DNA from: Hirundichthys speculiger
Taxonomy: Eukaryota; Chordata; Actinopteri; Beloniformes; Exocoetidae
Assembly: GCA_018398805.1 (NCBI GenBank)
Contig: JAGFBZ010000936.1
Span: forward strand, 434,001 to 498,000
Direction: 5' to 3'
DNA length: 64,000 bases
A model generated the notes under the pieces. It was not told the origin of the DNA. It ran no database searches and was given only the letters and a program-made list of their open reading frames with translations. The translations under genes were made by a program, and so were the position numbers. This document shows, in pieces, positions 48,201 to 60,200 of the stretch (position 1 is the stretch's first letter; each line of letters begins with the position of its first letter).

Positions 48201-51200
48201 ATGCAGGGTCATGGGGATCTGCTGGAGCCTATCCTAGCTCTCTTTGGGCGAAAGGCAAGGGTCCATCCTGGACAGGTTGCCAGTTCCATCGCAGGGCCAC
48301 ACGTAGACAAACAACCACTCACAATCACTATCACTCCTACGGGCAATTTAGAACCACCAATTAACATGACATGCATGTCTTCGGACTGTGGGAGGAAGCC
48401 GGAGCACCCGGAGGAAACCCACGCAAACACGGGAAGAAAACGCATGCATATGAACAACAAACTTGAAAATAATTGTGTTCTATATCAATCAGAATTGTTC
48501 TGCATTTCACCTCCAAACTAATTTCATTCATAAGGATTCCAGGTGTACAAACTTTTGAGTCCAGCGAAGCTTTTGCTGATGCAGGTAGTCTACAGGTGCA
48601 CTTACCTTTCCCATCACCATTGTTTATGCTTAATCTGGAGCCTTCGGTAACGACACAAGAAATTATAATTGTGTTATCAGCTTAATCACATTGTATTTGT
48701 CTGTTAGTGAGACTTAAACCTTTCATGGCAAATGAATGTCCTTATACATTTTCTTGCTGCTTTGGTTGTTAACGTTTAAATAAAAGGCAGCAAAGTCCAC
48801 TGCTACCCTCATAAATTTATGTGTGTAGAGCTATTTGGAGTAGGGAGAAACACAGCTGTTACACCTTCAAATAAAGGAGAAAAATAATCGAGATTTCATC
48901 ATTTGTGCCAGTTAAAAATCTGGTCACATGGTGGGAAACCCTCCATCTTCCTCCAACTGTGAGAACTCTTTTGAGTTTTAAGCTGGAACTGCTTCACTTA
49001 AATTGGGGAATCATTATGTTTTGCTTGCTTTCGGTGTCTTATTTTGTGGCCAAGAAACCAAGGCCTGAAACTCAAATCTGAGATCTTTCAACGAGGCTGG
49101 CACTTCTCCTGGCAACGCCACAAAGAGGCCCCCACCTTTAGAAGATATGTGTTCTTTATTTTATTTTTTTAACACTGCAGGCCACCTGGCATGAAATTTC
49201 AAGGCCACAGATCCACGGATATGACATGCAGTGCCTGGCCATGGTTGGAAGGTTTCAGTTTGTGTCGGGAGCTGATGAGAAGGTCCTCAGAGTGTTTCAA
49301 GCACCCCGTAATTTTGTGGATAACTTTTCCAACATCTCGGGGACCTCCAAGGAGAAACTGCTGACATCCAGTGTGAGTTTACGCTTAAATTGATACCTAT
49401 AAAAAGATCAAATGAGAATATTCTGGTGACATTTTCCTGTGACAGAAAATCATCTATTCAGCCACGTTTTCCAACAAGACTGTCTCCTGTGTAGAAGTTT
49501 CCATATGGACACACAGTTTGCTTTAAAATCCTTCACAAGTTTTGGTTTGTAAACATGTGTCCCACATCATATATCTTATTCTTGTCAGGATTCTGACAAC
49601 CTTCCAGAAGGAGCCAGCACACCTGCCTTGGGTCTGTCCAACAAGGCTGTATTTCAAGGTAAGCTACTTGCTCAGTCAGTTGAGTGTTTCACTGCTCTTA
49701 TTTGCATCAATTTTTTTCTGCATCACTTTTCTTTCAGAAATCAAATTCAGTCCACACAGTTTAAAGGGTTTGTTCATTATGTTTTTCTGCTTTTTATGCA
49801 ATGTAAAAGTTCCAATTCTAAATTTACAGGTGACCTCGTCCAAAAAACCAGTGAAGAAAATAAGCAGTTCAGCAGTGTATCGGACCAGTACCAGGAATCT
49901 TACTTCCACCCACTCCAGCTGACTGGTATGGTGATCCTGTACAAAAAGCTTATCTTAGGCACAGAAATGTGGTCAATCCTACTGATCAGTAATTATTTCA
50001 AGCCAAAAGCAGTTACTCCACTGTGTATGATCTGATTCATATTCCTCACTGCCATCCAGTGAGCTTCCTCAGCACGCATTTAAGAGTTCATGTCTGCCGT
50101 TCGCTGGTTCCTCTTATAAAAGACAAAGAAAAAACAGAAGCGTATGTAAATGTAAATGAATTGGAGGTAATGGGCAGATGGGAAATGAACAATCAAATGA
50201 CGAAAAAGTAGCAAAGCATTTAAAAGCGCAAATGCAAGAGGGTGTCAAAGTCTGTCGTCAGCCTGATTGAAGCCACTCCTTAATCTGCAATGCTAATTAG
50301 ACAGTAAGACCATGTGACGGCAAAGCTCAAGACCCCCGACTGTGCAGGGGATCAACAAAGTGTGAAGAATGTTGTTAACAATGCGTTTTCACTTGTTAGA
50401 TTGGCTTCTTTGAGCAAGGAGTTAGATGAATAATTACACTAAAAGGACAGAAATGACAATAACCAAATAGTCCATGGGTGCAGCAAACTACTGCATGCAA
50501 TACAAAAGGAAGCCATGTTTGTGCAGATCCTGTGGCGTGAGGGTGAGAATTGACTGTCAGCTAGATTTGATCCTCTTTAAAACCTGCAGCTGTGAAGAAT
50601 TGGAGATAAAGCCTCAATTGTTTCAGAGTAGCTTTTTTGGGGCGAAGCGACAAGTTGTAGCCTGAGGATTTCATGCAAGCTAAATGCAGAGAAATGCTGT
50701 ATGAATGTGACAGAATATTGTCTTGAGGCAATCATTGTGTCCTTTATCTAGCACGTAGCTATTACTGGGGTATTTTCTCAGTCTCTCTTTATGGTACTTA
50801 TGCTCTTTCTCTTTCTGTTTAAATTGTATGTCTTTCACATTTGGACACATAGTGTCCTATCTATCACTCATTAACAGCACAGGGATTTAAAGGAGGAAAT
50901 TTTAATATTCACTTGAGTGTAATCCCAATTTAATAAGTTGGAAGTGATTTTTATTTCATCTTTAGAACAGCCCAGTTTTCAAGGTCTTGCAGTAGTAGCT
51001 GTACAACTGCTGTTAAGTATGTCATTTAATATTTGCGTCTGCCGGTTTCTGTGCATGAACAGAGCCACCACCAGAGGATCATCTTCTCCAAAACACACTT
51101 TGGCCTGAGGTACAGAAACTGTGAGTATTTAAACGTTTCGTGTCTTTAGTTACAGATGCCTGCAGGTAAAAGCGATGTTTGGAGCACTGAGCTGTTTTCT

Positions 51201-54200
51201 GGTACCTGTCGGTGTTTATGACACAGTTGCTCAGTGTTTTGCTTTGCTTTACTTTTACCTTAAGTGTCAGTTCAAGCATTTGTGTGGTTCTGGGATAAAG
51301 ACTCTGCACAGCTGCAGCCAGTTAACTTTAAGAGCACAGTTAGGCCTGGAAAAAATTTGATATTTTTGTAATTTACCAAAATATATCTGGGCTCCTGTTG
51401 TATAAGGAATATGGTGTATTGATATCTCAAATGCAGGATGGGATTTAAAATTACAGCTCTTTAATATGTAGAACTGTGTTTTTTTCAGGGCCTCAAATGT
51501 AATTGGATAAATTAACATAACTGAATGAAGTGCTCATTTTTAATACCCAGAGACATCCGCAATGAATGGCTGTCCTCCTTTATGATCCTTTTCAAGGCCT
51601 TTGCTTGGTTGTTTTCATTTGTTCAGATCGTGGTACTTAATTTCATTTTGTCTTCAGCCAGATGATTTTTCTGGCCACTACAGAAAATTCCACTTCTGTG
51701 CTTAAGAAAAAAAAAAAAACTACCCTGATGGCTTCTTTTGCAGTATATATTTGCCCTTTCGGTATATTTGTATTTGTTGGGGGGCACTGCAATATTGTTC
51801 AATATTGCTGAATTTGTGTAACCTAAAACATTGATCTCAAACTTGTACAGAAACCATCCATAATGCTAAGTTAAGGGTTAACATCCAGGTTTTCACTGAG
51901 CATACTGGGATATTTGACAAGCTTGTATTCAAATAATTTATTTGTTCAGAAATTATTAAAAGAAGTGGTGTTTTAACATATAGAACTAACTGTACTCTAT
52001 TTTATTAGGAAAGAGATGTCTCTGTGTTGCAATGTGCTGTTGTGATTCACGGGCTGTCTCCACTTGTCATTACATCTTGTTAATTTATCATTACAGTGTT
52101 ATTGCTGCAGATGTTACACTAATCATTGCACCCTTAAATGAAAAGGTTTAGGTGACCTTCTTTCTGATTTATGGTTTATCGATAAGGCCCTTAGCTTGAC
52201 ATCCTGTATCATTTTTGTGTAATGGGGCTTTTGGCTATAGCACACTCAGTCTAATAACGTTTCAGTGCATCTCAATTGGATTTAGGTTGAGCGATTGTGG
52301 AGTCCAGGTCATCCATTGCAGTGTTGCTTTACTCTCTGTCTTGGCTAAATAGCCCTCAGATAGCCTGGAGGTTTGTCCTGGGTACCATTTGTCCCACTAA
52401 GCACAAAAACCAGATGCAATGCAATGTCAGCAGCACGCTATCGTAATGGTAACGTGTAGGTATGCATTTAATTTACAATAAATCGCCTCCATTTTCACGA
52501 GCAAAGTCCTTTCGGGACAACCAGGTTTCTAAGATTGAGAAACCGGGGTAGGTTTATAGGGGTTTTGCTGTTGGCAAAAGTAACAGCAACATAACAAGAG
52601 TTTTCACCAACTGACAAAGTGCAGAGACAAGTCCCTGTCTGTTGGGTAATTTAACGTGGCCGTTTATCATCATTTATCATTTGAAGTGGAGGTGAGCCTT
52701 GGTCCACCTTCCCTGGGATATTCTATTGGCTTTTTTTTTTTTTTTTTTTTTTTTTTTTGTTTTTGTCCTTATAATATGCCATACTAACACTACCTCGGCA
52801 TGAAACCAGCAGTTGTCTGTGGTCTGAAAACACAAAGAAAGCAGGGTCAACTAATTAACTTCTGACAAAGCAGACCTGTTAATTGGAAAACTATCTTGCT
52901 GATTATCTCATGAAGCGACCTGGTAGAATCTGCAAGACTTTCAGCTTCCAAAAGAAGGTGCTTGCTTACAAATTATGAAAGTCAGAACAAAAAAAAAAAA
53001 TGTTTGGAGGGAGTGTTTATATTCTCTATTATCCACATTTCTATTTAACATAATTCTTGCCCTCATGAAGAGTTTCTACATGGTCCTTGATGAAGCATTA
53101 TTTCTGGATGAAGTTGTTTGTTTGGGTTTTCCAGAGTGTTTATTGTATCTAAAAATGATGGATTTCCCACGGCTTTTCATTGTTGCCCCCCCTCCCCACT
53201 TTTTTTTTTTTAATCTGTCGGCCAATCAGAATCCAGCTTCCTGCCATCTCCTGGCACTCCTCTCCAGGGTGAATATATTACCTCTATTTGTTGCCAATGT
53301 TAAATCCATTTAGCAGTCAATCTGCTATAAACATGACATATTACGTGGCCCTTTATTTGAGGTTTGGACTTTGTATATGTGCTGAAAAGCATTTTTATGC
53401 CTCCATTTGGCTTCACCCCTTAAATCTTTTTGTGCATAATAGAAACATTAAAATGAGTAAGTGACCAAATTATTTTGTGGTATAAATAATATTCTCACCA
53501 TTGTGTTGGCCAAATTACTGCTGTGTTTGAAGGCTTCCCCGTAATGGTAGATTTTATTTTTTTCTGCTTAGTTGCCGACTGTGATTTCTTTTTGGCTTTT
53601 TAAAATTACGAGGCGACAGGAAGCTAAAAGCAATTAGGCTGTGTGTGACTGGCTGTTGCATTATCATTGTTCGCTGCAGATGGAGAACTAGTCGTCACTG
53701 ATCAGAACTTTGTTTTAACGAAAGTAATTCTGACCTGTTTTTAAGTGATAAAAATTCATCCCTGTAAGCTTTTCAGAGTGACGCCTTTGAAGAGGTGAAA
53801 GCTACGCTCAGACTGTCGGGCCTCATGTTTTTGTTTGTCCTTCAATCCCTGATGTATCTGTCTGAAACTTTAAAACATATTTATGATCGGTCTCTATGTG
53901 ATTGTCTTACTTTGTCTCCAGGTATGGCCACGGCTTTGAGATATTCTGCCTTGCGGCTGACAGCACCAGGACGGTGGTGGCATCTGCATGCAAGGTCAGT
54001 TTGAAAAGACCCAGGCTACAGTATTGGTCAGGATTGTGTGACTCTCTTTTGCAAAAGGCACTTAGTGTAATTCACTGTGTTTTACCAGGCATCTAAAGCT
54101 GAGCATGCAACAGTGCTCCTGTGGAGTGCAACCACATGGCGTCAGTTTCAGATGTTGCCATATCACACTCTCACAGTGACACAGATGGCCTTCTCACCTG

Positions 54201-57200
54201 ACGCACAGTTTTTATTGGCTGTTTCGCGAGATCGCACTTGGTCTTTATGGAGACGGAATCTTCCCACACCAGAAGATCCAGGTGAGAAGAAACTTATACT
54301 TCCCTGTAAGACTAAAACTAGAGTGCGGGAGAGATTTTGATCATAATTCATAACCTTGTTAGCTGGTGACATTAGTCTTGGACGCTAGCGCATGTCGCAG
54401 TGCAGGGCATAAAATTAGAGTTTTTACCAAGTAGCCCCTGGCTATCAGGTTTTTGAAGTTGGTAGCCAGCTAGCAATTTTGGTCGCCAGTGTTTTTCATC
54501 GCCCCATACGCCCCCGTAGATTGCTGACATTATAATTGACGCTCAACGGCTTCAATGGCCTCTAGCATCTGTAGTAGACATTTCTCCAGCACATCCTCAG
54601 TAAATCCATCAGGGAAACACTTTTGTACTAGTGTGATATTATGAAACATCTGCACCACCTCACTATATCTGCCAGGAGATCTAAGCTTCCTGGAGAAAAA
54701 CTAGAATCTGCATGAAAGAAGCTACAAGTTTGGAAGTCTGTTTAACAGTCATGCAGTAGCTTCTTTTGCTCTCATGAAGTCCCACAGTGGTTTGACATTT
54801 TAGACTCCCAGCATGTTACACAGACTTGAAACAGACTTACTTGTACTGTCAATACTACATTTGAATTTTCAACACCCAAAATATGAACTCAGATCACCTA
54901 GCAACAATGCAAACACAATTTGGAATTATCATTTATAAAAAGCAAAGGTATGAAAGTTGCTTGTTCTATGCTGCATGTGAGTTATATCATGTGTATTGTT
55001 CTGTTTGTTTTACCTCTGTGTGTATGTCTCTGTGAAATGGACAAAAAAACACCAGCTAATTCAGCTATTTTTTCTTTATATTGAACTTAAGATAAAATCA
55101 TCTTGTGTATCACCGTTTAGAAAGAGGGAAACAGAGTTGTACAGGCAATTCTCATCCCCTGTCGTCTTAATGGGTTGCAACTCTTTGTATTTTGATGGCA
55201 ACAACCGGAAGGAAAGTGTGACGGTTTCAGGAGAAAATTCCACGACAAATTAAACAATTTAGCACTGCACTTAGATGTCAGTATGATTTTTTTTGTTGTT
55301 GTTTTTTTTGAGGGGGGGGTTGACAGAATTTTTAATAGGAAATTTAATCAGTGCACTACTGTTGTATTTGAAATGTTTTTTTTTTAATCAATGTCAATAT
55401 GATTGTGGGTCTACCTATATAATGTATATATGGTGATAGAAAACTTTTGACAGATCGCGTATGAAAAACCCCCATTATCGCCCACTATCACTACATTTTA
55501 AGAAGCATTTACAAACGTGTTGTAAGCCAGCCTGGCCCTTTAAGGGGGGTAGCCTGATGGGTAATGTAGTTTGTGAGGTGTTGTGGCTGAATGGAACAAG
55601 TGAAGTGAGCATGAGCAGCGGCCGAGTGTTATGGATTTGCATCCTCCGTTGACTGACGGGAGCCGAAAAATACAGACTGTGTAACGTTGTCAGTTCCTGA
55701 ATAAAGTGCCGTTTAGAGCAGAGAAAACCAGACTTTTTCTGTCGTTTTCACTGGCGTGTTACCTGCTTGTCACAAGCCTGGAACAGCACAGTACAGCGGT
55801 TTCCCTACTACAGTTCGGAGACCAGAGGCCGTACGGTAACACATGAAAGCGCATTTTGATGTGATGTGCACCCAAAACATGGCCACTTTTCACCAAATAA
55901 ACTTTGTTTCCAAATTATTTAGATATGTTTGCCTTGGTGACAAATGACAAATGTGCAGAAATCATAGAAAAAAAACTTTTTTTTTTCTAAGTTGATGGTG
56001 GATTTTGTGGCCCTCGCCACTGGCAACAAGGCAGAAAAAAACCGTCGAAATGGTCAAAATTTGGTCGCATTTGGCGACCAGTTAGTCGGGATTTTATGCC
56101 CTGGGGTGTAGATTCTGCAAAAAAAAAAAAAAAAATCCTCATCTTTGAATTTGAATCTTCTTTTCAGCAGCACCCTTATTTAACATATTGTTTGATGTCA
56201 CAGTTACAGCTTTGTCTTCTGTCATAATCTGTTTTACCAACAGCTATAAACACATTTATTCGTTTTATTGGCGCAGAGCAATGAATTCACAGAAATGCAT
56301 CAATACAGACTAAATTTCAGATCATTCATGATGTGGCCACTCTCCTCTGTACAAGTCTACGAGGTCCTGCTGTCGTTGCAGCAAAGTGCAACTGAGACTA
56401 GATAAGGTAGAGGACGAGTTGTCTCCTGTTGCTGAACAACAGATGACCCAAGGCACAGACTTGTTTTAGCCCCATTGAAGCTCCAGAAAACCTTTTCTGC
56501 AGGACCGTTCCTGGTGAGAGAGACGTGCGCCATGTTAGAGGTCCACCACCACCTCAGAACACACACACACACACACACACAAAAAAAAAAAAAATAGATG
56601 AAAAATGAATGTAAGGCTCTGGGTATGCAGAGCCATGTGACCGTGAAGGGATAATTATAGGTTTGTGCAGCTTTGGACGACTTAATGGTTCTTTGTCATG
56701 GTTTGGAAACAAATTGAATTTAATAAAATCTCTGACTGAGTTTCAAGACAACACATCAACACTGGGGCCCTTCTGGCAGACATCAGATATACCAATTAAA
56801 ATAAGGCTAAACCAACTGAGAGAAATTGTTCAGAAATGAATTCCAAGTCAAGCTGGTCTCACTGGAAGGACTTCCCTAATTAATATTGTGAGGAGCCAAA
56901 CAAGTTCATTGATTGAAAGTAGTCCAAAAGGCAGCTAATAAATAAAACACTCTTTTGAATTTTTTTTCTAACTTAAACCCATTTACTCCGGCAATTTCTA
57001 CATTTTTCCTGTCGATGAATTTATTATTTTAAAATAATGAAAACATAGTTTCAAAAAGAAATAGTCACCTAAGAGCCTACAGGATGCTCATTTACAAGTT
57101 TTTAATTTTATTTAGGAGGGCTAGTAGAATCACAATGTGTTTTTAATGTTTTAAAAAAAACATTACTCTGATCATTGTTCTGATAAGTCTCACGTCTAAA

Positions 57201-60200
57201 GCGCTCGGCTTTAGCTCCTTTTTCTAGCGGTTTCTGTTGGTTCTTGTCAGTCACCTCCTCGGCATCAGTGGTAAAGTGTCCAGCAGGCTTCTGGTTCATT
57301 GTTTAAGGTGTGCCAAACCATCCACGAGGCTGGCATTAATAAAATGTGGCTTATCTCATCAAGTAAGTGTTGAAAAGCTTGGACTACATAGTACATGTTT
57401 CATGTATTTCAGCACCAGCTGAAATGAAACTTAGTGCTACGTACAACCTCAGTTAAACAACACATAACATATTATCCATTTCTGTTGGAGTATATCTTCC
57501 GTTTAAGGGCCAGACTTGTAAACAAGGCTGTTACTGCAGAGTTGGTTTAGAATAGAAAATCTCAGCACCCTGATTCAGACAAATAACGCAATCCTGCATT
57601 GGAGATGAGCAGAGCACAGCGTTTGAGCCCAAAGGATTACCTCCCGTCTGCGCCTGGTGAAACATCTCATGCTTCTGCTGGTCTTAATGTGCCCTGATGG
57701 AGGATAACCAGACCTGCTCTCTCCTGTTTGCCTGCATGGCAGACTGCACGGAGGCACAATTGTTTCTGTGTGTTTGTAATAGGAGGGGGTGGGGGGTAGT
57801 GGCAGGTTGGGGATCCCGTCCGCTCTGGTTGGATGCTGAATCACTCAAGGTGATTGCGGAAAACAGGCACGCACACAGTCTGACTGGCTTAGACGAGGGA
57901 AGGTTAAACGAAGTCTGGGCTGATCAAACAGTCTGACTCTACCCGTCCACACATCTTTCTACCTCCTACTTGTTGGCTCAGTGTGTCCTCCATTCCTTCT
58001 CCGTCTCCACCTTGGCCTCCCTTCTGGGTCAAGCACTCTGGTATCTTTATTTCAACAGTGTTGACTTTTTCTTTCTTTTTGATTTTATCAACTCCCATTT
58101 GTGGAGTTTTCTATCCAAGTTTAGTCTTTCCCATGCGCTGCTAAGTTAGTATCCCTCTTTTAAACCTGTTTTTGTGTGTAAAACAATTCTATAGGAATTA
58201 AGAGGGCAACTTCTGATCAAGTGCCGCTAGTCATCGGCCCTTAATGGACAGATTATCAGCAGGTCTTCAAACCTCTATGAAAAGAGGGCAGTTTGCAGTC
58301 TGCTGCCACACATTCAGATGCATATTAACAAAGTGCCAGGAGGGAAAGACTAAAGCAGTGGTCTTGAAGAAGCAGTCTGGAAGGGGTTATGAAAGCATTT
58401 CCTCACAATTTGGAGATGAGCGTTCTACAGCAGGAAAGATTATTCACAGGAGGAAAACATTCAAGATGATCACTGATGTTCCAGTGAACGTTCCAGCAAA
58501 TTTACCCAAAGGTCAGATCATGCAGTGCTCAGATAAAATGCAAAAGAGCTGCTTCTCAAACCCTACATGCTTCACTAAACCTGTTAAATGTAATGCCCAT
58601 GACAGCATAATTAGAAGGAAAGGTTGCCAAAATTGCATCTGAACAAACTTAAGGAGATCTGGAACAGTATCTTGTGGACAGATGAGAGCAAAATGGAGTT
58701 AGCTGGAGAAAACCTAATGCAGCATTTCAGCAGAAAAATGCCCACAGTCAAGAGCAGCAGTGGCGAGATGATGATTTTGGGTTGTTTTGCAGCCACAGGA
58801 CCTGGACACTTTGCAGTCATTAAGTCAATGATGAGTAATTTGGAGGCTGTCTGTACGGCAGATGAAGCTTCCTCAAAATTGGGCCATGCAGCAGGACACT
58901 GATCCAAGATACAACAGCAAATCTACACCAGAATGGCTGAAAAAAGAAAGAATCAAGGTTTGGCAATGTTCTAGTCCAAGTCCATAAAATTTCAGCCCAG
59001 TTGAAATACTGTGGTAAGACCTTAAGAGAGCTGAATAGTCAAATGCCTGAAAACCTCAATGAACCGGAGCAACACTGTGATGAAGAATGAACTATAACTC
59101 AGAAACATTTTATACTTTGATAATGTCATATGGGAAAACTTAAAGCTGTTGTTACAAGCTATTGAATAGTTGCCTGCATGATTTTTTTTTTTGGGCTTCA
59201 TTTTTGTTAAGTAGCAATAACAGTGAATGAAGTTGTTTTTGGTCTAAGGATGTATTTGACCCACTATCATCACATGATTTCTGTTAAGTTTTCACATACA
59301 GTGACATGGGTTGGGCACGTGAGCGTACGTCCGTGTCTGGTCCGCATCAGTGATCAGACCAAACAGCCATCATGTCCATCTGTCTTGCTGATGGATGCGT
59401 GCATCACGCTTATCCAAAACAATGCACCCTAAAATAAGTTTTGCACACGCGTTTTGCTAAAATACAGTGTTTTGAGCAGAAAGGCACACACAGCAGTGGT
59501 TAGCTCAGTCCTTTGTGGTGACACTGAGGTTTTACAGCTGTTTGCACATGGCAGCTTGTTTTTTTTTTTGTGTGTGTGGGTGAGTAGGTGCCATTGGAGA
59601 GCATGACCACTGCAGACCCACAGACAGGCAGCTGCCAGCAGCATACAAACAAGCTCTCAGGGGAAAACCAATCTGAGGTCTGAAATGACTGGGCTGAGGG
59701 AGTAAACAGCAGCAGGTCATAAACCAAAACCGACTGGAATAGCAGGCTGGAATAAGGTTCTCCGTCTTGTTGGGTTGTTTATGTGTCGCCCCAAAGAGGC
59801 TTTGTGGCCACAGAGCACTGATGCAGAAATCTAGACATACTGATGTCACGGTGCAATAATCATAACATCGTCTTGCTACCAGCTAAGGAGATAAATAAAA
59901 TGAGACAACATATATAATGTTTGGCTGTATTCTAGTACTGATTTGATCTGTCTTTACGCCCCATCTGTTCCTGTTTGTTTCCCTGCAGAGCCCCTCTTCT
60001 TGCTGTACGCACACACAGGAAAAGACACAGCCGTACATAGTCGGATCATCTGGTCATGTGACTGGAGCCCCGACAGCAAATACTTTGTGACATCCAGTCG
60101 TGACAAGAAGGTAACGTCTGAACGTTGGCCTAATTCTAAAAACCTAAAAAAAAATAGTGGTAAAATAGATAGTTGCACTTGCAGAAGTAAGCGCTTCAGA

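Larger units (their letters stand above)
45690..49180 (+). other. elp2 intron 12 (3.5 kb)
   Basis: Contains the LINE/Harbinger nest and the Maui-type tail listed separately. The remainder (47021-48174 and 48446-49180) shows nothing recognisable. Confidence 0.7.
54282..59988 (+). other. elp2 intron 18 (5.7 kb)
   Basis: Holds the 1.7-kb inverted-repeat element, a CA repeat and the Tc1 relic. The stretches 56600-58240 and 59076-59988 show nothing recognisable. Confidence 0.75.
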
